Assembly: GCA_900316525.1 (NCBI GenBank)
Contig: ONDF01000020.1
Location: 1 to 48,323, forward strand
DNA length: 48,323 nt
Direction: 5' to 3'
DNA from: an uncultured Bacteroidales bacterium
GTDB taxonomy: Bacteria > Bacteroidota > Bacteroidia > Bacteroidales > UBA932
Part shown: positions 35,101 to 40,692 of the stretch, piece after piece
Layout of the letters: every line of letters starts with the position of its first letter
Position numbering within the stretch: the stretch's first letter is position 1
Notes under the pieces: model-generated
The model's input: only the letters and a program-made list of their open reading frames with translations
Databases searched by the model: none
Told to the model about the DNA's origin: nothing
Program-made: the position numbers and the translations under genes

Positions 35101-36350
35101 ACTACGACAAGCGCTGCTTCGAGGGCATCTACGAGGTGTCCGACCAGGAAGTCTGGGATGTCAAGAAGGAGCTGAAGAAGAGACTCGTCGGCTATGTGCG
35201 CGAGCGTCTGCAGGACAAGAGCATCTCCAACCACTATTCCCCGGCCGAGCTGGTGACCATCCTGGAGAATCTCCGGGACGACGTCCTCACGATCGGCTTC
35301 GCCCGCCGGTTCGCGACCTACAAGCGCGCCACGCTCCTGTTCCGCGACCTGGACCGGCTGGATGCCATCGTCAACAACCCCCAGCGTCCGGTGCAGTTCC
35401 TGTTCGCCGGCAAGGCCCATCCGGCCGACAAGGCGGGTCAGGACCTGATCAAGCAGATCGTGGACATCTCCAAGGATCCCCGTTTCATCGGCAAGGTCAT
35501 CTTCGTCCCGGGCTATGACATCACGCTCGCGAAGCGGATGGTCCAGGGCGTGGACGTGTGGATGAACAACCCGACCCGTCCGCTGGAAGCCTCCGGAACC
35601 TCCGGCGAGAAGGCTGCGATGAACGGAACGATGCACTTCTCCGTCCTGGACGGCTGGTGGGTGGAAGGCTACAAGGAAGGCGCCGGCTGGGCCCTCCCGC
35701 AGGAGCGCACCTACGACGACCAGGGCTTCCAGAACGAGCTGGATTCCGCGACGATCTACCAGATCCTGGAGAACGACATCGCCCCGGCCTACTACAACGT
35801 GGACCGCACGACGGGCCGTTCCCACGAGTGGATCGGCTATATCAAGAACACCATCGCCCAGGTGGCCTGCAACTTCACCACCAACCGGATGCTCACCGAC
35901 TATATGGACCAGTACTACGCCCCGCAGGCGGAGCGCGCCACGCTGGTGGAGGCCGACGACTTCAAGGTGGCCCGCGAGATCGCGGCCTGGAAGAAGCACG
36001 TCCGCCGCAACTGGGACGACGTCCAGGTGGTCTCCCGCACCGAACCGCAGGCGGCCTACGACATCTCCGAGAAGAACCCGCTGCACAGCGAGATCGTGCT
36101 GAACCTCGGCGACCTCCGTCCGGAGTACGTGGGCGTGGAACTCGTGTTCGCGCAGACCGACAACCACGGCCAGCTGCACATCGACCAGGTGAACGAGCTC
36201 CAGGTGGTCGAAGCCCAGGACGGCACCGCCCGCTACGCGGTGGACGTGATGCCTGCGACCACGGGCGCCTTCCAGGTGGGCCTCCGCATCTTCGCGAAGC
36301 ACCCGCTCCTGCCGCACCGGCAGGACTTCGAGTGCGTGAAGTGGGTGTAA
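32118..36350 (+). CDS. Fusion of GT3 glycogen synthase and GT35 alpha-glucan phosphorylase
   Basis: 1410 residues in one frame. Residues 1 to about 555 are a eukaryote-like GT3 glycogen synthase: LFEVSWEVCNKVGGIYTVV at the N-terminus and FPSYYEPWGYTPLEALAF with SLAGFG (about 434-460), very close to the yeast and animal enzyme. From about 560 (MKSELNNPSWRT) comes a Thermotoga-type alpha-glucan phosphorylase with its DUF3417 entry segment (LSPLERLSKNLWWCWNESAKDLF), HCNEGHAAF, THTPVPAGHDAF and the pyridoxal-phosphate site GTSGEKAAMNG with Lys1165. One polypeptide would thus carry opposing activities, elongation from a nucleotide sugar and phosphorolysis. An in-frame ATG at 33795 could give the phosphorylase alone. 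Comparable long proteins occur in other Bacteroidetes. Confidence 0.92.
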   Translation: MDKHILNPDYLFEVSWEVCNKVGGIYTVVATKALHLKAQLGRHHILIGPDVWMHRASNPDFIEDPLLFRSWRQQAASEGLRLRVGKWNIPGTPVAVLVDYKTFLPQSDEILTDFWTAFGVDSITGNWDYKEAAVFGYVAGKVIESFYNYNLSSADHAVAQFHEWQTGAGILQLKRANIPVATVFTTHATVVGRCLAGNNLRLYDDMPYFNGDEMAQRFGVVALHSLEKMAAREADVFTTVSEITAKECAQFLERSVDVVTPNGFENSFTPASDEDYARLHDAARQRLVEVATAMSAEEVPANAVFIGIGGRYEFRNKGIDVFIDALDKLNRSDYEGRSIQAFIFIPSGHHGPDRGLVQKLAGDGDSQYQTQVSHYLMNAEYDVITRRFRETGLVNSVGDKVKVYFIPSYLNGNDGVFNMPYYDLLCGLDLALFPSYYEPWGYTPLEALAFRVPTLTTSLAGFGLWVREHYEGPHPGITVLDRNDSNYEEVVDGVEARVREIAGLELDARNEYRENAREVAQIALWDNQIAYYQEAYSLALEKVREALPTYKTKEKTIQYMKSELNNPSWRTVLVTRHLPAKLSPLERLSKNLWWCWNESAKDLFRTIDPEVWHTTGHNPLALLDTVSIKRFQQLCADDAFIEKMDAVLAEFDAYMAEKAKRTDPSIAYFCMEYGLDTSLKIYSGGLGILAGDYLKETSDMNVNLVAVGFLYRFGYFNQVISGQGYQVANYDAQDFLKIPAMPVMDAEGNWVTTSVAFPGRTITARVWKVEVGRTDLYLLDTDYEANIPEDREVTYHLYGGNWENRLKQELLLGVGGIRALRKLGIDTQVYHCNEGHAAFIGLERLREYIEKDNLDFSEALEVVRASSLFTTHTPVPAGHDAFDEGMLRQYIGHYPERLKVDWETLMSLGKDNPLDPNEKFSMSNLAANISQNVNGVSMLHGKVSQEIFSHMYPGYLPEELFVSYVTNGVHYPTWCAPEWKPVHAKVFGDEFQTHHYDKRCFEGIYEVSDQEVWDVKKELKKRLVGYVRERLQDKSISNHYSPAELVTILENLRDDVLTIGFARRFATYKRATLLFRDLDRLDAIVNNPQRPVQFLFAGKAHPADKAGQDLIKQIVDISKDPRFIGKVIFVPGYDITLAKRMVQGVDVWMNNPTRPLEASGTSGEKAAMNGTMHFSVLDGWWVEGYKEGAGWALPQERTYDDQGFQNELDSATIYQILENDIAPAYYNVDRTTGRSHEWIGYIKNTIAQVACNFTTNRMLTDYMDQYYAPQAERATLVEADDFKVAREIAAWKKHVRRNWDDVQVVSRTEPQAAYDISEKNPLHSEIVLNLGDLRPEYVGVELVFAQTDNHGQLHIDQVNELQVVEAQDGTARYAVDVMPATTGAFQVGLRIFAKHPLLPHRQDFECVKWV

Positions 36351-36365
36351 CAGGGCGGTAGCCCT

Positions 36366-36392
36366 GTCATTTCGAGCGAAGTCGAGAAATCT
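36366..36392 (+). repeat. Palindromic repeat copy directly before the ribF start codon
   Basis: 27 bp: GTCATTTCGAGCGAAG at the left and TCGAGAAATCT at the right, ending at the base before ATG of ribF. Its left end is part of a small hairpin (ACAGGGC GGTA GCCCTGT, 36350-36367) that begins in the stop codon of the previous gene. It fills most of the 42 bp gap. Confidence 0.8.
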
Positions 36393-37370
36393 ATGATTGC
36401 GACCACAGGCTTTTTTGACGGTGTCCACCTCGGGCACCGTCTCGTGATAGAGCGGCTCGTCTCCCTGGCGCGTGAGCGCGGAGACGAGTCCCTCGTCGTC
36501 ACCTTCTGGCCGCATCCGCGGGCCGTCCTCCAGGACGGCGCCCGGGAACTCCGCCTGCTCAATTCCCTGGAAGAGAAGAAGGGGTTGCTCCGCAACCTTG
36601 GCGTGGACCGGGTCGAAGTCCTCGACTTCACCCGCTCCTTCGCCGCCCTCACCGCCGAACAGTACCTCCGCGAAATCCTTCGCGACCGCTTCGGCGTCAC
36701 CACCCTCCTGATGGGCTATGACAACCGCCTGGGCTCCGACCGGCTGACGGCCGCTTCCCTGAAGCCGATTGCTTCTTCAATAGGTATTGAACTTGTTGAG
36801 TTAGAACCGTTTGGTCAGGGTAAACATCCGGAAACCGTCGACAGAGTCGACCCCTCCCAAAGCAAGCTTTGGGCCCCTCCCTCTTATATGGCCGAGGGTG
36901 GCCATAGGTTTCCGGACGTTCACCCTGACCTAACTCCCGTATCTTCCACGAAGATTAGAAAGGCTCTGGAAGAGGGGAAGGTGGAAGAGGCGAACGAGAT
37001 GCTGGGGTACGGGTATGCCCTCAAGGGCGTGGTCGTGGCGGGGAACCGGCTGGGGAGGACGATCGGGTTCCCGACGGCGAACATGAAGCTGTACGAGCCG
37101 TTGAAACTGGTGCCCGGCAGGGGAGTGTATGTCGTTGAGGCTGAGGTGCTTGGGAAGAAGTACCGCGGGATGACGAACATCGGCCTGCGGCCGACCGTCG
37201 GCGGTTCCTTCACCACCATCGAAACGCATATCCTGGACTTCGACGAGGATATCTACGGTCTCCCGCTCCGTATCACCTTCCTCCGACGTCTGCGCGACGA
37301 GGTGCATTTCCCGTCGCTGGAGGCCCTGAAGCGGCAGTTGGAAAAGGACCGGGATTGTTGCCGGGAATAA
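36393..37370 (+). CDS. ribF: Bifunctional riboflavin kinase / FMN adenylyltransferase with an inserted element
   Basis: Converts riboflavin to FMN and FAD. 325 residues. The nucleotidyltransferase domain begins almost at the start codon with TTGFFDGVHLGHR (about 4-16) and includes VSSTKIRKAL; the flavokinase domain has GRTIGFPTANM and FTTIETHILDFDEDIYG. Residues about 141-180, just before VSSTKIR, are encoded by a 118 bp inverted-repeat element (36813-36930). They read as GKHPETVDR...GHRFPDVHPDL, with no match to the family, where this stretch is a short loop. The frame is kept. The start lies directly against a dispersed repeat copy. Confidence 0.93.
   Translation: MIATTGFFDGVHLGHRLVIERLVSLARERGDESLVVTFWPHPRAVLQDGARELRLLNSLEEKKGLLRNLGVDRVEVLDFTRSFAALTAEQYLREILRDRFGVTTLLMGYDNRLGSDRLTAASLKPIASSIGIELVELEPFGQGKHPETVDRVDPSQSKLWAPPSYMAEGGHRFPDVHPDLTPVSSTKIRKALEEGKVEEANEMLGYGYALKGVVVAGNRLGRTIGFPTANMKLYEPLKLVPGRGVYVVEAEVLGKKYRGMTNIGLRPTVGGSFTTIETHILDFDEDIYGLPLRITFLRRLRDEVHFPSLEALKRQLEKDRDCCRE
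36813..36930. repeat. 118 bp inverted-repeat element inserted in frame in ribF
   Basis: 24 bp arms (36813-36836 and 36907-36930) with two mismatches: GGTCAGGGTAAACATCCGG... pairs with ...CCGGACGTTCACCCTGACC. Inside are GTCGAC twice, a perfect 8 bp hairpin CCCAAAGC AA GCTTTGGG (36856-36873) and ATGGCC/GGCCAT (36888-36905). Base composition is lower in GC than the rest of the gene. It is not related in sequence to the GTCATTTCG repeat. Confidence 0.8.
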
Positions 37371-37388
37371 AAATAATTGCTATCTTTG
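37358..37388 (+). promoter_or_regulatory. Bacteroidetes-type promoter for greA
   Basis: TTG (37358-37360), 20 nt spacer, TATCTTTG (37381-37388). It overlaps the end of ribF. The predicted start is near 37394, leaving a leader of about 77 nt before the greA ATG. Confidence 0.65.
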
Positions 37389-37402
37389 CAAAAACCAGAA
37401 GG

Positions 37403-37436
37403 CGACGACCGGATTTTCGGTCGTCGGCTCCTTTTT
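37403..37436 (+). terminator. Terminator-like hairpin in the greA leader
   Basis: Perfect 9 bp stem CGACGACCG / CGGTCGTCG with a GATTTT loop (37403-37426), then GCTCC and TTTTT (37432-37436). It lies downstream of the greA promoter and 34 bases before the ATG, so it would act as an attenuator for greA as well as a terminator for ribF read-through. Confidence 0.65.
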
Positions 37437-37470
37437 AACTGCACAAGAATAACAAATACAACGATAAACT

Positions 37471-37938
37471 ATGGCAATTGAGTACATGACCCAGGCGGGT
37501 TACGACAAGCTCAAGAAGGACCTGGCCGACGCATTGGCCCAGCGTCCGGTGATCTCCGCGGCCATCGCGGAGGCGCGGGAGAAGGGCGACCTCTCCGAAA
37601 ATGCGGAATACGACGCCGCGCGCGACGCGCAGGGCCTCCTGGAGGTCAAGATCGCCCGGCTCAAGGAAAAGGTGACGAACGCCCGCGTGATCGACGAGTC
37701 CAAGCTCTCCGCGGACACCGTCCAGCTCCTTTCCAAGGTGACGGTCGAGAACATGAACGCGAAGATGAAGATGCAGTTCCAGATCGTGGGCGAGTCCGAG
37801 GCGGACTTCTCCAAGGGCCTGCTCTCCTCGTCCACCCCGATCGGCAAGGCCCTCATCGGCCACAGCAAGGGCGAAATCGTGGAAGCGAAGGTCCCGAGCG
37901 GCATCATGAAGTTCAAGATCCTGGACATCTCCCTGTAA
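37471..37938 (+). CDS. greA: Transcription elongation factor GreA
   Basis: Rescues backtracked RNA polymerase by stimulating transcript cleavage. 155 residues: N-terminal coiled coil with the acidic tip DLSENAEYDAAR (about 34-46) and a C-terminal FKBP-like domain with SSSTPIGKALIGHSKGEIVEAKVPSG. Normal length. Has its own promoter and a structured leader. The HIT gene begins one base after its stop. Confidence 0.97.
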   Translation: MAIEYMTQAGYDKLKKDLADALAQRPVISAAIAEAREKGDLSENAEYDAARDAQGLLEVKIARLKEKVTNARVIDESKLSADTVQLLSKVTVENMNAKMKMQFQIVGESEADFSKGLLSSSTPIGKALIGHSKGEIVEAKVPSGIMKFKILDISL

Positions 37939-37939
37939 C

Positions 37940-38344
37940 ATGGCTACCATTTTCACCCGGATCGCCAACGGCGAGATCCCTTCCTACAAGTGCGCCGAGA
38001 ACGAGGACTTCTACGCTTTCCTCGACATCGCTCCGATGGCCAAGGGCCATACCCTCGTGATCCCCAAGCACGTGGAGGACGACTACATCTTCCATCTGGA
38101 CGAAAAGACCTATGAGGGCCTGACGAAGTTCGCCCGCGAGGTCGCCGTCGCCATCGGCCAGGCCGTCCCGTGCAAGCGGGTGGGCGTCGCCGTCCTGGGG
38201 ATGGAAGTCCCGCACACGCACATTCACCTCATCCCGCTCCAGACCGAGGCCGACATGGACTTCCGCAAGCCCAAGCTCACCCTCGCCCCGGAGGAAATGA
38301 AGGCCATCGCCGATGCCATCCTTGCCGCGTATGAAAACCGTTAA
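37940..38344 (+). CDS. HIT-family nucleotide hydrolase
   Basis: Histidine-triad protein of 134 residues. Starts MATIFTRIANGEIPSYKCAENEDFYAFLDI, typical of the HinT/Hit branch; the catalytic triad HTHIHLIPL is at 92-100. Members hydrolyse AMP or adenylates linked to small molecules; the physiological substrate is unknown. Its last 14 bases overlap the next gene. Confidence 0.92.
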   Translation: MATIFTRIANGEIPSYKCAENEDFYAFLDIAPMAKGHTLVIPKHVEDDYIFHLDEKTYEGLTKFAREVAVAIGQAVPCKRVGVAVLGMEVPHTHIHLIPLQTEADMDFRKPKLTLAPEEMKAIADAILAAYENR

Positions 38345-39437
38345 GATCCTCGCCGTCCTCGGGACGGCCCTCCTTCTGGCCGCCTGCGGCCCGAAGACCG
38401 TCATCGACGGAACCCTGCAGGACAAGGCCGATGCGCCCGTCATCGTCAAGCTCCTGGATGTCAACAAGTACCAGGTGCTGGACACCGTGAAGACGGATGC
38501 CGCCGGCGCCTTCTCCTACAAGCCCGAGCTGCAGGAGAACTGCCCGGAATTCATCTACCTGTTCTACGGGGACAAGAAGGTCGCCTCCCTCCTCCTCAAG
38601 CAGGGCGACCACGTGAAAGTGACCGCCGACACCCTGGGCAACTATACCGTCGAGGGTTCCGAAGAGTCCCTGCTCCTGCAGGAGGTCGAAAGCAACTATG
38701 CGCAGTTCATGCTGGATATGGCCCGCCTCTCCGCAGACCCGGATGCGAACCAGGAACTCAGCCGCCGCTATGTCGACTACTACCGCCGGAGCGTCCGCTA
38801 CGTGATGGAGCATCCGCAGTCCCTGACTTCCGTGCCGGTCCTGTTCCAGCGGGTCAACGACGGCTTGGCCGTTTTCGACCAGCCCACGGACGGCATCCTG
38901 TTCGGTAGCATCTGCGACTCCCTGAAGGCCGTTTATCCGGACTCCCGCTATGTGAAGGCGCTGGAGCGCGAGGCGAACCGCCGCACGAACCTCCTGCAGA
39001 TCAACCAGCGCCTGCAGGAAGCCGAGCAGGTGGGTTTCTTCGACATCAACCTCCCGACCCTCGCCGGTACGAACGCGAAACTCTCCGAGGCGGAGGGCAA
39101 GGTCGTGATGCTCTATTTCTGGGCGACGACCGACGAGCAGAAGCTCTTCAACATGGACACCCTGATCCCGGTGTACAACGAGTTCCACGACCGCGGCTTC
39201 GAGATCTACGCCGTTTCCCTGGACGTCGACAAGACGGCCTGGGCGACGGTGGTCCGCAGCCAGCAGCTCCCTTGGATCAATGTCTGCGACACCCGCGGGA
39301 ACCAGTCTCCTCTCCTCCTCCAGTATGGCCTGACGGCCCTGCCGGCGGCCTATTTCCTGGTGGATGGCGAGATGGACCCCAACGCCTCGATCAGCGATGC
39401 GGCCTCGATGCGGAAGTATTTGCAGAGCAAGCTTTAA
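38331..39437 (+). CDS. DUF4369-thioredoxin-fold lipoprotein lacking the CxxC site
   Basis: 368 residues from ATG at 38331, inside the end of the HIT gene. Signal peptide with lipobox LLAACG (Cys about residue 18), so a lipoprotein. The N-terminal part (IDGTLQDKADAPVIVKLLDVNKYQVLDTV) looks like DUF4369, which in Bacteroidetes is fused to TlpA/AhpC-type thioredoxins. The C-terminal thioredoxin fold is clear (VVMLYFWATTDEQKLFNMDTLIPVYNEF, later GLTALPAAYFLVDG with the cis-Pro), but where TlpA has WCxPC this protein has TTDEQ. It cannot do dithiol chemistry and may be a binding or scaffold protein. Confidence 0.85.
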   Translation: MKTVKILAVLGTALLLAACGPKTVIDGTLQDKADAPVIVKLLDVNKYQVLDTVKTDAAGAFSYKPELQENCPEFIYLFYGDKKVASLLLKQGDHVKVTADTLGNYTVEGSEESLLLQEVESNYAQFMLDMARLSADPDANQELSRRYVDYYRRSVRYVMEHPQSLTSVPVLFQRVNDGLAVFDQPTDGILFGSICDSLKAVYPDSRYVKALEREANRRTNLLQINQRLQEAEQVGFFDINLPTLAGTNAKLSEAEGKVVMLYFWATTDEQKLFNMDTLIPVYNEFHDRGFEIYAVSLDVDKTAWATVVRSQQLPWINVCDTRGNQSPLLLQYGLTALPAAYFLVDGEMDPNASISDAASMRKYLQSKL

Positions 39438-40126
39438 AACAGTTTCTTGCGGCTGACGGTCGCGACGAAATCCTTCAGATAGAACGGTTCGAAGTACGCC
39501 ACGTCTTCGAACCGTTTTTCGTTCCAGGCGGCTTCCGCCAGGGGCGCCATGGCCATGGCGGTGGGGAAGGCCTCCGCGAAGAACGCGTTCGGGGACTGGA
39601 TGGCTTCGCGGCACTTGAGGGCGCCGTCGCCGATGAACAGGACGGGGCCTTCGGCGAGCTCGGCGGCGAAGCTGCCGGCCTCGACGACGACGGGCTTCGT
39701 CTCGGACAGCTGCCGGCCTTCCGGCGTGAAGACGGCGGCGTAGACCTCCATCCGGCGGGCGTCCACCATGGGCACGATCGCGCGGCAGCCTTCGGGAACC
39801 ACGCCGAGGCGGTGCGCCTCGCTGACGAGGACATCCAGGGTGCCCGCGGAAAGGAGGGGAATGCCGGCGCCGAAGCAGAGGCCCTTGGCCGTGGAAACGC
39901 CCACGCGGAGACCCGTGTAGGAACCCGGCCCCCTGCCCACGCAGACGGCATCCAAATCCTTGACTGTCAATCCTTTTTCGTCCAACACTTCCTTCACGTA
40001 GGGGGCGGTGAGGGCGGCGTGCATGCGGGGTTCCCCGCAGATGCGGAAGGCCGTCACGACGCCATTCTCCGCGAGGGCGGTGGAAAGCTGGGCGGTCGAT
40101 GTTTCGATGAGGAGGATGCGGGCCAT
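39434..40126 (-). CDS. tsaB: tRNA threonylcarbamoyladenosine biosynthesis protein TsaB
   Basis: Partner of TsaD in making t6A37 in ANN-decoding tRNAs. 230 residues; ILLIETSTAQLSTAL at the N-terminus and VCVGRGPGSYTGLRVGVSTAKGLCFG (about 61-86) are diagnostic. No TsaD metal site is present, as expected for TsaB. Its stop overlaps the stop of the convergent lipoprotein gene (shared TTAA). cvpA lies four bases upstream. Confidence 0.95.
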   Translation of the reverse strand: MARILLIETSTAQLSTALAENGVVTAFRICGEPRMHAALTAPYVKEVLDEKGLTVKDLDAVCVGRGPGSYTGLRVGVSTAKGLCFGAGIPLLSAGTLDVLVSEAHRLGVVPEGCRAIVPMVDARRMEVYAAVFTPEGRQLSETKPVVVEAGSFAAELAEGPVLFIGDGALKCREAIQSPNAFFAEAFPTAMAMAPLAEAAWNEKRFEDVAYFEPFYLKDFVATVSRKKLF

Positions 40127-40130
40127 GGGG

Positions 40131-40625
40131 CTATTGCTTGAAGAAGAAGGATTTCAGGTAGGGGAAGACCAGGTAGCTCAGGTCCCGGAGGCTCGTATAG
40201 ACGATGGAGGCGTCCAGGACATCGGGCTTGACGAGTTCGAATTTCGTATTGATGGTGTCGAACAGGATGATGAAGACGCCGATGACAAGGGCGTTCACCG
40301 CCAGGGCGAACACCAGGCCGAGGATCTTGTTCAGCCAGCCGAGCATCGCCAGTTCCGCCACTTTCGTGAGGAGTTTCGCCACGAGCAGGACCGCCAGGCT
40401 GATGACGACCAGGATGAGCGCGAAGGAAACGACGTTCAGCATCGTCTCCGAAATGTTCACGTAGGGTTTCAGCCAGGCGCACACCAGGGAGGAGAAGTGG
40501 AAGGCCGCCCAGACGCTCAGGACGATGCCCGCGAGCGCCAGGGCCTGTTCGAGGAAACCCTTTGACAGTCCGCGGATTATCCCGGGGATGAAGCAGCAGA
40601 GCAGGATGATGTCGATTGTTGCCAT
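40131..40625 (-). CDS. CvpA-family membrane protein
   Basis: 164 residues with four predicted membrane helices (about 4-20, 27-50, 63-88, 98-122), the CvpA pattern (IDIILLCCFIPGIIRGLSKGFLEQ, ALAGIVLSVWAAF). Named for colicin V production in E. coli but broadly conserved; its molecular role is not settled. Co-transcribed with tsaB. Divergent from ileS, whose -33 box overlaps this start codon. Confidence 0.88.
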   Translation of the reverse strand: MATIDIILLCCFIPGIIRGLSKGFLEQALALAGIVLSVWAAFHFSSLVCAWLKPYVNISETMLNVVSFALILVVISLAVLLVAKLLTKVAELAMLGWLNKILGLVFALAVNALVIGVFIILFDTINTKFELVKPDVLDASIVYTSLRDLSYLVFPYLKSFFFKQ

Positions 40626-40649
40626 TGTCCTTGAAAATGATTATCTTTG
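40619..40649 (+). promoter_or_regulatory. Bacteroidetes-type promoter for ileS
   Basis: TTG (40619-40621), 20 nt spacer, TATCTTTG (40642-40649), giving a leader of about 40 nt. The leader is AT-rich; no T-box is visible or expected in this phylum. Confidence 0.6.
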
Positions 40650-40692
40650 CACTCTTATAAAGACAGAGTGATTGCAAAATTAGGCAAAAAAT

